From Nannochloropsis oceanica (taxonomy: Eukaryota > Sar > Eustigmatophyceae > Eustigmatales > Monodopsidaceae), in contig CP038119.1 in the NCBI GenBank assembly GCA_004519485.1, forward strand, positions 372,001-436,000: DNA of 64,000 nucleotides. The letters are read 5' to 3'. The position numbers and the translations under genes were made by a program. Shown here piece by piece: positions 21,244 through 32,510 of the stretch. The notes beneath the pieces are model-generated. The model was not told where the DNA came from. It saw nothing but the letters and a program-made list of their open reading frames with translations, and did not search any database. Positions within the stretch are counted from its first letter, which is position 1, and each line of letters begins with the position of its first letter.

Positions 21244-21884
21244 CTAGCTGCTGCTTTTTTTTTGCTTGCTCTTCGCCTGTTCCACCTCTGCGATTTCGGC
21301 CAGGATTCGTGCGCGTTTCATGGCGGCTAGACGACGGCCATCTGCGTAAGCTTTCTCAAGAGCTTCGGATGCTGGAGGGAGAAGAGGAGGAAAGGAGGAA
21401 AGGAGGAAAGGATGGACGGAAGAGGAGAGTCATGAGGAAATGGTATTTGCGGGAACGACAAGAGGTAATGAAACTTAGTCAAAGAGGGGATGTCATAGAT
21501 CGTTTTACCTTCCTTGTGCTGCTTTTCATGGATTTCCTTTATGTTGCTTTGGGCGACATACCAGACTAACTGCTTTCCCACAAAGCCCGTAACGATGATC
21601 ATGGCGCCGTACCTGAAAGAGAAAGGGGATGAATGAAAGGGGGGAAGGATGGAAAGGCGATGAGACGTGCGTATTTTGTCGATGGGTATGCTACCCAGTG
21701 TGTGAAGGGAAGGGACGGAGAGATGGTAAGCCCAGGTGGAAAGGACGCATGGCAGCACACCCGCAGAGTTCCCACACATATGTACTTACCTCCATATTCT
21801 CCGGACATCCTCCCTTTGAAAAGCGTCTTTCCAGTGGAGGCGGGCACGGGCACGTGGTGCCATCATCATCATCATCATCATCAT
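21244..21884 (-). CDS. Unrecognised 108-aa membrane protein in three short exons
   Basis: No family recognised. Exons 21884..21790, 21612..21509 and 21371..21244 join in frame (AG|G and G|CA) with donors GTAAGT and GTAAAA and acceptors TTTCAG and CTCCAG. The start is a run of eight ATG codons, then APRARARLHWKDAFQREDVR, one transmembrane segment (YGAMIIVTGFVGKQLVWYVA) and a charged helix rich in Ala, Glu, Lys and Arg ending QAKSKQKKSSS. Each exon is too short to stand out alone; the consistent phases are the main evidence. The Arg-rich head plus a single membrane span would suit a small mitochondrial inner-membrane subunit, but that is a guess. Its divergent partner is the histone H1-like gene. 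Confidence 0.65.
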
Positions 21885-22548
21885 TACGGTCCTGGCTTGC
21901 GGGAGTGGCAAGGGTTGATACTTTGTTAATCAGCAGCGCAGAGGGAAAAGAGTGGAAGAAAAGCAAGGTCTTGCGGTAGCGGCGAGATTAAATGCTCGCT
22001 GCAGCTCTGCCGAGTTTCCGGTCAGGGGGACGCAGGGCACTTCGGACTGCTTTTTGCTGCGTGCTTCGTCAGTGAAGCGTTGCGGTAGGCAGTAAGGCAG
22101 GAGGTCAGTTTTTTGCTTGGCTGCTTACCTGCGCCAGTTGTTGGAGAATTTGGTGGTAAATAGCAGAGGTCCTATTCGCGTCCTCAGTGTCTGTGGTGTA
22201 GGCATGCGCCCTCGTCATGTCTGGAGGTTGCACTAGGGCACACAGAACTCCTTTCGACTTTTTTTCAAAACTCCGATATGTCGTCCTATCAATTTATTTG
22301 GCGCGAAGCTGCTTCATCTTTTTGTTTTCTGAGGCGGCTCCCCGACTCCTAAGGTGGCGTGTTGTTGCTCGCCTTTGCCGGCGTTGGGTGTTGTCGCAGC
22401 GGTGGTGTCGTTTCTCGTACCACACCTCCTTAACGCTTCCTATTCATTACCTTTTGTGCACGGCCAGAGCTTGCATTCGCTGTTGTTTATAGTCCCACGT
22501 GACCACCATCCCACACTGCTTGTCTTTCCCGCATCATTCTCACCCGCC
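21885..22548. promoter_or_regulatory. Divergent region small membrane protein / histone H1-like gene
   Basis: 664 bp; contains both promoters. An open frame reading into the H1-like first exon from 22354 has no domain and is probably 5' UTR. Confidence 0.4.
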
Positions 22549-24587
22549 ATGCGCCCTCTCCCAAAACCCAAACACAGGACACCAGCCTCCTTCCCCACCC
22601 GCCCACCACCCTCCATCACCACCATGCGACGATTGAGCGACTTGGTAAACCCGGTAAGTGCTTGGTCATGGTTTTCTGGTTTTTGGCGTATGTAGGCGCC
22701 TACTTGGCACGTTGCAAACGCGCCTCATTTGGCGCGGGCGGCCCACTTTGCGTATGACTTGTGTGTCGCAACGACGAGTGACGCAGGCAGGAGGGACGCG
22801 TTTAGGGGGGGGGGCACCACGGTACAGCTCTGTCAGCATGCTCAGATAAGCAATGTCAGTCTTTTTTAGTCCACTGGGGCAAAGTGGGTCAAGCAGGCGA
22901 GCTGCGGGCCTTATGGCTTGATATGATGCCTGCAGCGACTACCACAGCACATTTTCTGTGTGCTGCACAAGAGCAAGGCAATGCGCAGGTGGTATCACCA
23001 CCAATAAGTGCGCGCGCCTTAACGCTCCATCATACGTGCCCACGCACAATCCTATCCCCTGTTAATCCCCTCTCTCCCTCGCCCTTTCCTTCCAATCATC
23101 GTGCACTACGTACGCCGTAAGCCATCAAAATTGGCTTGGGCTCGGATGGTGTAATTAGCCGTACACATTTCCACCCTGTTGTCACCCTTGTTCAGACGTT
23201 TCATCCCGCCCTTGTCACCGACCGCTCTTTTCCTCCCGCCTCCCGCCTACTCCACGCACAGGTGCTTGGCTTCCTCTCCCCTTGGAAGGGCTCGGCCAAG
23301 GCCACCACCTCCGACCCCATCCCCCGCGCCTCCTCCTCGGGCAGCAAGAAACCCGCCCCCTCTGCAAGCAAAAAGGCCTCCAGCACGCCCGCTGCTTCTG
23401 CTGCTTCCACTTTGGGGAAGCGTTCCCGTTCCTCCATTGGAAGCAACAAGGGTGAAACTCCTGCAGCGAAAAAAACACATCTTTCCTCGATCAAGAAAAG
23501 CGCCCTGAAGAAGTCTGCGGCTAAGAGTGTGAAGAAGAGCAGCATCGCTACAACTCCCAAATCCAAGAGTAGCGCGATGAAGCCTCTCAAGTCTGCGGCC
23601 AAGAAGGTGGCTACCCCTCTTGAGAGTGCTGCGAAGAAGCCCAACACCCCCTCGGCAAGTAGCAAGAAGCCTGCCGCCACTGTCGCCCCCGCCGCCCCTG
23701 CTTCACACAAGAAAAAGAGCGTAACAAAACCCGTGGTCAAGAAGGCAGCGATGCCTGCTTTGGTACGTAGAGGCCTATGAAAGAATTGTATCAAGTAATG
23801 TCTTTGATTTTTTCACAGCAGAGCGGCGGTTTTTGCCTTGCTTGTCGATGGTGAATAGATCTGTACATGTCCTTTCTGTGCGTTTGACATCTTGTCTCTG
23901 ATGTATGAACTTGTCCCCGTTTAATGGAGAGAACGGGCTGGTCTCGGGGGGGTATGGAGGGAGAAGGGGTTGAATCCTGTCCCTGCCGTATAGTGTGCCG
24001 GCCACGTACCTCGGCGGTGTCACGCCGTTTTCATAATCATGGCGCCCGGCCAGCTGTAAGCGTGCGGTAGGACAAGTCTCTCGCCAACAGGCAGGGTGAA
24101 GTCAATTTCTTGCATTCATTCGTCTACGCCCCTCTTTTTCCTCAATTTCGTCATCAGGTCGTGCCCCGTCAGCCGAGTGCCCGCGCTGCCAAGGCCGCGA
24201 AGGCCCCTCCCGCCTCCACCACTACGGCGCCCGCGAGCAAGAAGGTGGTGGCAAAGAAGGCAGCTGCCGCATCTGCGAGCAAGAAGGTGGTAGCTAAGAA
24301 GGTGGCGGCGGCACCTGCGAGCAAGAAGTCGGTGGCTAAGAAGGTGGCGGCCACACCCGCGAAGAAGGCGACCAAGCCGGCGCTGAAGAAGGCAGCAGCC
24401 CCTAAGAAGTCTGCTGCGGTAGCTGGTACGTTTTCCAAGCCCTCCCAAAAGCCTGAATTTGCGTGTTCGTTTATTTACTTTTTCCCCTCCCTTTCCCTGC
24501 CTCCTTCACACCATCATGTCCACAGCGAAGGTGGCTCCCAAGAAGTCCGCGCCTGCGAAGAAGGCAACTCGGCCAAGCCGCAAGTAA
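22549..24587 (+). CDS. Histone H1-like Lys/Ala/Ser/Pro-rich chromatin protein
   Basis: Four exons, 22549..22653, 23262..23762, 24158..24425 and 24526..24587, join in frame to 311 aa. A second in-frame ATG at 22624 would give 286 aa. The start MRRLSDLVNPVLGFLSPWKG is followed by long stretches of AKK, SKK, PAKK and KKA motifs typical of linker-histone tails; repeats of the form ASKKVVAKKA occur four times in exon 3. I see no clear winged-helix globular domain, so it resembles the tail-only basic chromatin proteins of some protists rather than a canonical H1. Role inferred: DNA compaction in the nucleus. Confidence 0.7.
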
Positions 24588-24987
24588 GGAGGAAGTGGAG
24601 TGCGGGAAGGAGGGAGGGGAGAGCGATGAAAGGCAGAAGGTTGTGACTTGAGTAACGCGTGGTGTTTGGTGTGATTGTATTCGGCCGGCAGAGGTGCACA
24701 AACAGGAGAAGAAAGAGGATTGAAATGGGGGAGGGAGAAAAAGACGATGTGTGGAAGACATCTCGAAGGGCAGGATACAGGCAGGCAAAGAAAGTGTCCA
24801 AGTGTATGGGTAAACTGATAACGAGGGTGAGAAGGGGTATAAAAATGAAACATAAGAGAAAGAATATTTTCGTGTTTGTCGTGTGGATGAGTGGATGTAT
24901 GAATAAGTTTGGTTGACACCAACGGCATGAGGAGAGGAGACGAGTGACGAAAAAAAGTCCCATAAAGCGTGCAATAAAAAGAGGAAG

Positions 24988-25023
<36 letters not shown>

Positions 25024-25208
25024 GCCTCGTGGTAACCTTCACAAACGGACATTTTTTTGCAATCTCAGCTCTGTTCCTCTAAATCCTCCTACTTCTCGTG
25101 TACCTCCGCTATCATGTCCCTCCTCCTCCACCCGCCCTTTCCTTTTTACACGCAAGAACTCGCTGCTATCATCAGGGCGGTCGTCGTGTGGATCGCAGCT
25201 AGACCCTG
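24588..25208. other. Spacer after the H1-like gene, with a (CAA)n microsatellite
   Basis: This stretch holds the 3' UTR and a (CAA)n tract at about 24987-25022. The open frame around it (24944-25552) has no domain and turns low-complexity. Confidence 0.4.
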
Positions 25209-25720
25209 TCTACTTCCTCCACTCCCGCGCTTTGCTTTTGTTGCTTCCCTCCCCACTTGCGCTCGCGGTGACAGCGGCTAGAACAAGGGCCCCTTCTTTT
25301 TTAGCGACAGCGATATCTTCGTCTGTGGTCGACGGAGAATCTTCTCTTGCTCCTTCTGCAAGGCCACCTCCTCTGCCTACTCAAACAGAAAAGAAGGGGA
25401 AGGGGCACGAAGGGAGGATAGGGAGGGGAGGGAGGAAGGAAGAGGAGGAAGGAGAGGTAGGGAGGAAAGTAACATGGGGAAGAAAAGAGAGGAGTGAGAA
25501 ACGATCACGCGTGAGAGGACAACAGGGGAGAGGTGAAAATGAAAATGAATAGGGTGAATAGGGAGGAGGGGAGGCAAGAAGGGGAGGCACGCCTGTGTGT
25601 GATTTGTCTGTGTACACGATCACAGTGAGGATGGAGCCAGCGGCGAAGGCCATGACACAATTCTGTCTGCGCGTTTGGAGGTTCGAAAGGGGCGCCCTCG
25701 TCTTCTCGGTGATCTTCTTT
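25209..25720 (-). CDS. Possible small membrane protein gene, structure unresolved
   Basis: Two open blocks look coding on the minus strand. The upstream one (~25720-25640) reads NLQTRRQNCVMAFAAGSILT followed by VIV, a basic stretch plus a hydrophobic span. The downstream one (~25355-25209) reads GLAEGAREDSPSTTDEDIAV then AKKEGALVLAAV and ends EWRK-stop at 25209. A GTACAC donor and a GGCAG acceptor would join them in frame across a pyrimidine-rich intron. No start exon was found. The TRRQN-plus-membrane-span layout faintly resembles small mitochondrial assembly factors such as COA3. Low confidence. Confidence 0.25.
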
Positions 25721-25850
25721 CACGTCGTTGCTCAAGCTGCACAATTGAAACCGCGGAAGCACAAGAGCAAAACCGAGCTCTGATAGCGCCCTGAGACACC
25801 TGAGACGGTATCTCCTCGAGGCATGCCCCTTATGGATGCTGGTCTGGAAT

Positions 25851-26910
25851 CTACTTCCCCTTCTTGATGCTGCTACTACTGTTGCTGCTCTGCTGTTGCT
25901 CGGTGCCGCTTACCTCCGAGGCGAAAAGAAATAGAAGGAGGGGGGAAGGGGGGGCAGGAGGAGGAGGAAAGACAGGAAAAGGGGGGACAAGTGCTCCCCA
26001 GACACTCATACATTTGAAAGGAATAAGACAGAATAGTCCACCTCCAAAGCAGGCGGCCCAAAGTGCTGCCTGCATTGGCAGCTTGTCTTCTTCGCAATTT
26101 CACTCAGAATTAATGGCGCAAGTCACCAAACCTCTACCCCCCTTCCCTTCCAACACTCACCACCCTCCGCCGTTCTGCCTCCTCCTCCTGTTGTTGCCGT
26201 CGCTGAATCTGCATCAGTTTCTGTTCGTCCTGCCTTGCTTTTTCCTCCATCTCCAATCGTCGCTGCTCTTCCACCTTCCGTCGATTCTCCTCCAGTACCT
26301 CATCCAACTTCCGCTGCTCCTCCGCCGCTGCTTCGGCTTTCTCCCTTTCTAACGCCAGCATTGCCTCACGCTCTGCACGAATGTCCTGGTCAATTTTACT
26401 CAGCATCTCTTCCCGTTTCCGTTTCTTCATTTCGTCGAGGAAGGTTTTGAACTCGCTGGACTCGCAATACACAGAAACTTTTTCTTCTAATAACTCCTTG
26501 ATTCGATCATCAAACCGACGAATCACCTCCTCATCAACGATCCGTTGCTCTTTTAAAGAAGCACGGGAATATAGCATAGCACTTGTGGATGCGGTGGTGG
26601 AAGGAGGTTTGGGATGTGCTCTCCCTCCGGTTTGGGTCTTGCTGCGTAGGGGAGAAGGGGACAAGGACGAGAAGGAAGAGGATGAGGAGGGTGACCGCCG
26701 ACGACGCTTGCCACTGCCGCTTCCTCCTCCACCAGAACCATCGCGACGCGACGAATACTTCTTCTTGTCCTTTCCACGTTCCTTGTCTCTATGCTGGTGC
26801 TTCTTGCGTCCATCGCGATCGCGCTCCCTGCTGCGGCTCCCGCTGTCCTCCCTCCTCTTGTGATTTCGGTCCCTCCCCCGGTCACGGTCATCGTCCCGTC
26901 GTCGCCGCAT
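25851..26910 (-). CDS. ARGLU1: ARGLU1-like arginine/glutamate-rich splicing and transcription cofactor
   Basis: ARGLU1 is a nuclear protein that links Mediator and splicing. Exon 1 is 26910..26161 and exon 2 is 25913..25851; donor GTGAGT, acceptor CTCGGAG, phase 0, total 270 aa (human protein about 273). The first 100 residues are an RS/RD-rich head (MRRRRDDDRDRGRDRN). The second half is a long charged helix: RIVDEEVIRRFDDRIKELLE, FLDEMKKRKREEMLSKIDQD, then Glu/Arg/Gln repeats, as in the family. The small last exon encodes a Ser-rich end (SIKKGK-stop) and is less certain than exon 1. It has a divergent promoter with SPAG1. Confidence 0.82.
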
Positions 26911-27487
26911 GCCGCTGGTACTGCCACCTCTTTCTCTGTGTCGTTTATTGTGCGTAAATGTGGAGTGTGGGTGGGTGGGGTGCGAGGAGCGCGTCTCGTG
27001 GGATGTCCAGAAAGCAAACAGCAAGCATATTCATCAGCGTCTCTTACCTCTCGGAAGAACGCGAGCGGCTGCGCGACATAGCTTGGCACGTTAAGAGGCC
27101 TTGCTTGTTATTGTTGCTGTGATGAAAGCGTGGTTGGTGGGAGGACGTTTAAAGTATTGTAAAGTAGAATACGAGGACATGAAATAAGAGCGTTGCTTCT
27201 TGAAGGAACTTTCTGAAACAACACCCAAAATTGAGCCAGGCCAAAGCGCTATTTATGCCGCTTTCACGCCCCCACAACACACCCACGTGGCACGCAGTCG
27301 TCCCCTCCTCGTCCTCCGCATTTCCACAGCGCTTCAAACGTGCCACTTTCGAGAATAACCCCTCACCCGAAAGCTTGCTTCACTGCCTCCTATGCTCCCC
27401 CCCTTTTCACACTCCTCCAGTACACACGTACATTTTCTACAGGCAGTCTCCTAGTCTCCTCATCTCGGCACCGAGCAACAGCAGCAA
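26911..27487. promoter_or_regulatory. Divergent promoter region ARGLU1 / SPAG1-like
   Basis: 577 bp between two start codons. A CACGTG core (CCCACGTGGC at about 27282) is present and could bind a bHLH or bZIP factor; this is inference. Confidence 0.45.
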
Positions 27488-30400
27488 ATGGACGCCATGG
27501 ATATTGTTTCTGAACTGCTGTTGGCCCCGTACCCAGCCGATGAGCGTTCCCCCATCCCCATTACTACCGACCTGCTCGACTTCGATTTTATCCAAAACTG
27601 CGACGATCCCAAGGTTATCCGTTGCATCCTCCGTCGGCTCCAGGGCAGACAAGATGGTGTCTACCCCGATTTAGAACGGGAAACATTGGACAGGCTAGTG
27701 CTATTGTCCCCTACCCGAGTCCAGGCCCAAGTGAAGGCGTTGCGGGCGCAGCCGTGCCCGGTAGAGGTCGCCAAGGAGGAAGAGATTTTGCAGGAGTGGA
27801 GTGATGAGATGGAAAGAAAAGATGCCGCGATGGGGATGAAGCGTGGTGTTGCTGTTGGGAGTAATAGAATGAGGAATGAACCAGGAGTGGTGGTGGTAGA
27901 GTCGAGTAGTCCCCCTTCCCGGTCTGCCAGGACGATTATTACGATGACGACGACGAATTCGGGCAGTGCTACAGCACTACCGATTGCAACGGCAACAACA
28001 GCAGCACCAGCAGGAACCAAAGCATCAGCAACAGCAATCATGGCAGTAAAAGAGAGGGAGGAGGAATGTGAGGACGAGGACGAGGACGAAAAGGTCCAAG
28101 CTGCGGAAAAGGAAATAAGGGACATGAGCGAATGCCTCCGCCACACCCCTCTCTCGCTCCGTCCCCTCCTCGCCGCCCAAAAGAAGGAAGACGGCAACAA
28201 GCTACTCAAGCAGGGGGAATATTCCGAAGCCCGCGCCGCTTACACTCTGTCACTCGGCCACGCTCCTGAAAATGCTGTGGTGTGTGCGAATCGGGCCTTG
28301 GCCATGCTGAAACAGGGAATTTTTGACCAAGCTGAAGCGGACTGCACAATGGCCATAAATAGAGAGCCCTCATATGCCAAGGCTTGGCTTCGACGAGGGA
28401 TGATAAGGCACAAAATGGAAAAACGAGATAAAGCGCGAGGGGATCTGAGGCAGGTCTTGGTGGTTTGTGCGGCTGCTGCTGCTCCGGGAGAAATGAAAGG
28501 AGGAAGTGGAAAGGCTGGAATGGAGGAAAAGGAAGCAATGGCGCTGTTGGCGAAGATGGATAAGGAGGACGGGAAGAAAGAGGAAGGAGAAAGAGTGGGA
28601 GGGGGGGAGCCCGCAATGCCACCACCGAGCAGTTCCTCTCCTCCTCATCTTCCTCCCCCTCCTCCTGCTGCCGACTCTCTTGTCGACGACATACCCGCGG
28701 TTTCTGCCGGTATTTCGCTAGTGGAGCAAAAGGAGGAAAAGGTAGCGGTTGAAGAGCAAGATGCAGGCGAGGAGAGGGACAACCCTGACTCGTCCAACAC
28801 ACCTGGGCCACAATCAGCGGCAGTAGCGGTGGCAGCAGTAGGAGCAGCGGGGACGGAGGGAGGGAAGGAAGGAGGGAAAGACGGTTATATTTGGCCTCCT
28901 CCTGTACGCCCGGGCTTCCAACGTCTTCCCATCGAGGAAGTAAGAGACGGAAAATACGTGACGAAAGCACAGTGGCAGCAGCAGCAGCAGCGTCAGGGGT
29001 CGAGTAAGATGGATGGCAGCAGTGCCAAAAGTAGTAGCAGCAAAAACCACAGCAGCAACAGAAACGACCGAGCTCATATTTTGAAAGAACAAGGGAACAA
29101 TGCTTTGTTAGAAAAAAACTACCATTCCGCCATAAAGCACTATACTGAAGCGATTGCCGCCGATGCCGCCAACAGCGACAGCAGCAACAGTTCCACCACC
29201 ACTTATTTCAGCGAAAGCAACCACAATACCAGCCGCAGCAGCACCGCCACCACCACCACTAAGCTTTCCCTCATCCTGTACAATAATCGCGCACAGGCCC
29301 ACCTCAAACTCGAACGATGGGAGGAGGCTTTCCGAGATGCCTCATTCGTCCTCGACCAGGACCCGGGAAATATTAAAGCCCGATTCAGGAAGGGAAAGGC
29401 TTTGTGTAGAGGAGGAGCAGAATGCTTGGCAACAGTGGAGGCATTGTGGAAGAAGAAGGAGGCAGGGAAGGAGGCGAGGGAAGAGGTATTGAGAGCGAGA
29501 GAGAAGGAAGCGGAGAGCATGTGTGTTGTTCGGAAACAAGGGATGGTGGGAAGGGCGAAGGAGGGATTGGAAAATGCTGTGAAGGAGATGAACATGATTC
29601 TTGCGGTAGAAAGCGGCAACGCGGAGGCCCAAAAGGAGAGACGGTTGGCCAAGTCGCTGTTGAGTCAGTATCAACAGCTTTTTAAACAAGTAGGACATAT
29701 GGGCGCTGCTGGAGTGGTAGGCGCGTCATCCATCCCTCCCTCCTCCTCGCCGCATCCTCCCCCTAATGAACTCAAAACAATTTTGGCAGCGCACCGGGCG
29801 GAGATGGCCGGTGAAGAACGAGGGAAGGAGGGAGGAACCTCTTCCATGATGCAAGAAGTGACGACGCGACCTCGAGTCCCACCTGTGGAAGCTTTTCGAA
29901 AAATAGCCGTGGTGGAGGAAGGGAGAAGACAAGAGCAAGATGAACAACAAGAGCGACGTCGTCAAGGACAGCAGCTACCCATAACCCCACTCAAAAACAG
30001 TCATTCCTCCATTTTTCCCTCCTCCTCCTCCTCCTCTGTTTTCTCCTCCGTTTCCTCCCCCCTTTCTTCCGGAAAGAAGAAAATCCCCCCCCCCCCAACA
30101 AGCATCTCCGAGCTCGAGACACACTGGCGAACCTTGAAAAAGGGCGGAGATTCAGGTTCCACCGCTCGTCTCGCCGCTTACCTCTCCTCATTCCGTCCCC
30201 AAACCTTCTCAAAAGTCATCAAAAGAGTCACAAGCGAGGACACAATTAGTGAGATATACGCAGTGTTAGCCAGAGAACTGTGTAAGGAAGGGGAGGGGGG
30301 AGGGATGGAGGGGAGGAGGGAGGTGGTAAAGAGGGTGTTGGAGGGGATGGCAGGGGCGGAGGGGTTTCAGTTGAGGATGAGCATGATGTCGGCTGAAGAC

Positions 30401-30550
30401 TTGGAGAATGTTAAAAAGGCTTTTGACTTTTTAGGTGCCACCGATACTGCTGATGGTGGTGCTGATGGGAGTGCAACGACGAAAGGAGGAAGTGGAGGGA
30501 AGAAAGGGAAGATCAGGTTGAGGGCATTGCGCCGGAAGTATTTTGAGTAG
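27488..30550 (+). CDS. SPAG1/RPAP3-type TPR co-chaperone
   Basis: These proteins recruit HSP90/HSP70 through TPRs to the R2TP complex; SPAG1 is needed for dynein-arm preassembly. The protein is a single exon of 1020 aa. The first 70 residues match the SPAG1 head (IPITTDLLDFDFIQNCDDPK, DGVYPDLERETLDRLVLLSP). TPR block 1 is at ~225-320 (KEDGNKLLKQGEYSEARAAY, NRALAMLKQGIFDQAEADCT). TPR block 2 is at ~528-650 (LKEQGNNALLEKNYHSAIKH, NNRAQAHLKLERWEEAFRDA), interrupted by a Ser/Thr/Asn-rich loop of about 40 residues. RPAP3_C is at ~870-990 (LETHWRTLKKG, YLSSFRPQTFSKVIKRVTSE, MMSAEDLENVKKAFDFL). The head favours SPAG1 over RPAP3. Confidence 0.85.
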   Translation: MDAMDIVSELLLAPYPADERSPIPITTDLLDFDFIQNCDDPKVIRCILRRLQGRQDGVYPDLERETLDRLVLLSPTRVQAQVKALRAQPCPVEVAKEEEILQEWSDEMERKDAAMGMKRGVAVGSNRMRNEPGVVVVESSSPPSRSARTIITMTTTNSGSATALPIATATTAAPAGTKASATAIMAVKEREEECEDEDEDEKVQAAEKEIRDMSECLRHTPLSLRPLLAAQKKEDGNKLLKQGEYSEARAAYTLSLGHAPENAVVCANRALAMLKQGIFDQAEADCTMAINREPSYAKAWLRRGMIRHKMEKRDKARGDLRQVLVVCAAAAAPGEMKGGSGKAGMEEKEAMALLAKMDKEDGKKEEGERVGGGEPAMPPPSSSSPPHLPPPPPAADSLVDDIPAVSAGISLVEQKEEKVAVEEQDAGEERDNPDSSNTPGPQSAAVAVAAVGAAGTEGGKEGGKDGYIWPPPVRPGFQRLPIEEVRDGKYVTKAQWQQQQQRQGSSKMDGSSAKSSSSKNHSSNRNDRAHILKEQGNNALLEKNYHSAIKHYTEAIAADAANSDSSNSSTTTYFSESNHNTSRSSTATTTTKLSLILYNNRAQAHLKLERWEEAFRDASFVLDQDPGNIKARFRKGKALCRGGAECLATVEALWKKKEAGKEAREEVLRAREKEAESMCVVRKQGMVGRAKEGLENAVKEMNMILAVESGNAEAQKERRLAKSLLSQYQQLFKQVGHMGAAGVVGASSIPPSSSPHPPPNELKTILAAHRAEMAGEERGKEGGTSSMMQEVTTRPRVPPVEAFRKIAVVEEGRRQEQDEQQERRRQGQQLPITPLKNSHSSIFPSSSSSSVFSSVSSPLSSGKKKIPPPPTSISELETHWRTLKKGGDSGSTARLAAYLSSFRPQTFSKVIKRVTSEDTISEIYAVLARELCKEGEGGGMEGRREVVKRVLEGMAGAEGFQLRMSMMSAEDLENVKKAFDFLGATDTADGGADGSATTKGGSGGKKGKIRLRALRRKYFE

Positions 30551-31704
30551 GGGGAGAGGGAGGGAGGAAGGGAGGCATGGAGGGAGGCGATTCCTTTGTA
30601 GAGTGTAACGAATGGAAATAGAGTCCGGAGATACAGAAAACGATAGATGGGGAAATAATAAGAAAGAGAAGACGGCCGAAACAATACGAAATGAATGAAG
30701 AAAAGAAAGGCCAAAATGTTTCTTCGGCTGCGATTGCGTGAAGGTGTAAGTGGATGTGTGGAATAGTGGGCAGATAAATGTTTAGAAGTCTTTTGTTCAT
30801 TTTTTCTCCTCTTTTCTCACTCTTTACTTTTTTCTTTCTTTTATTATTTTTGCTCTCCAGCATACAAAGCCGCATATTTGTTCTCGTTTTGTGCTGTTAT
30901 AACTACTGCTTGCTGCTAATGCTACTGCTGGGGAGAAAGGGAAAAAGGGTAAGGAAGAATATGGTTGCTGCTGTTGCTACTCACCTCTAGCGGTTGCTGC
31001 TATTTGCTCCTCCTCGTCATTTTTCTCGTCGTTCTTCTGTCGTTTGTTTTCTACCCCTATTGCTGAGTCATCGACTATCTTTCTATCTGTTTGCTCTTCT
31101 TTACTTTCCAATAATTCGCTTTCCGCCGCCATTTTTTCGCTTCTTTTTTTTCCTTCTTCTGTTGCTTCTTCTATTTAGTCTTCTTCGCCTATCTCCAACG
31201 CTAATCAATTTCTATACTTGGACGGTTTATGCTCTGTTGCTTGCATCGCATCATCTCCCTTCCTGTCTCTTTCATTGGGTGAGGGGGCGCCATGAAAGGG
31301 GCGCGTCTCTGTCCTTCTTTCCACCTCTAACTCTCCTTACCGTCTCTCTCTCTCTCTTCATCTCCTCTCTCTCTTGCTGTCTACCTCTCACTCCCTCTTT
31401 TGGTGCTTCGTCGTTGCTACAAGCTAAAATCGAGACGACTTCATTCCCCATCGGGTGAGAAAGTGCGACGGGCTTGAAGAGGGGAATGTACTAGTATATC
31501 ATTCCCGGTGCCAGAAGTATTGGTCCAACATGCATGTAATAAGTAAATAAACTTATTGCTCGGTAAAAGATTATGATATTAAGTTCTCATATCTCCCTCT
31601 TTAATCCATTATCACCACGACGACACCAATGAAACTTTCCGAAGATCCCCCTCATACCCTCTCTTCCCTCCTCTTCTCTTCCTTCCTCCCTCTTCTACTC
31701 TACT
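30551..31704. other. Convergent 3' spacer SPAG1 / vigilin
   Basis: 1.15 kb, pyrimidine-rich on the plus strand; it holds 3' UTRs. The open frame 30994-31458 is CT-biased and reads as Phe/Leu/Ser-rich sequence, judged non-coding. Confidence 0.4.
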
Positions 31705-32468
31705 CTAAAGGCGCAACATGGACGCTGACGACTTGAACACCGCCGCCGGGGCCCTCCCATTCCCCACCTCCTGCTGCTGCTTCCCCACACCCGCTGGAGC
31801 AGGAGGGACAGCAGCAGCGGCAGCAGCAGGAGCAGGAGGATTTGTAGGAACAGCACCACCCATGATGAGGTCCAGGAGCGCTCCAGCCTTTTGGGTCTTC
31901 ACCACTTCAGCCACCTTGGCAAGGGCAGCACAAGCCTCATTGCTGCTACTACTTCTGGTGGTGGTGGTGGTGGCGGTGGTAGTTTCGTGGAGGGTTACTT
32001 CTTCCCTAGCTTCGTCCTCTTTTTTCAGTGCCTCTTTTTTCGCCTCTCCTCTTCCTCCTGCTTTCAGGGTCACTGTCTTCGTCTCCTTCGCAACCACCAC
32101 GGCAGGCACCGCAACAGGGGTGGCCGACACAGTCTCCATACCCACCTTCCCTCTCTCCCCTTCCTCCTTGGCCGCGTTGTCCCTCAATTTCTTGTTCTGC
32201 CTCTTTCGCTTCCTCTTCTCGGCAGCCGCCGCTGCTGCTGCTGCTTGTTTCTTCAGTAGCACCTTGGAGTAGGCGGCATCTGCACCAGGAGGGACTGTGG
32301 GGAAATTCCACTCTCCATTCTTGTTGATGGTGGGGAAAGTAGCAGCATCAGCAGCAGAGGTAACAGCTGCAGAGGATGAGGAGCCACCCGACGCAGAGGT
32401 GGTGGTGGAAGGGTGGGTGGCCATTGTAGCAGCGGAAGACGCTGAGCCATTTAACAGTTTCTCCGCCC

Positions 32469-32510
<42 letters not shown>

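Noticed and set aside
24944-25552. 202-codon plus-strand open frame with polyQ
   Set aside because: PolyQ arises from a (CAA)n microsatellite; the rest is low-complexity.
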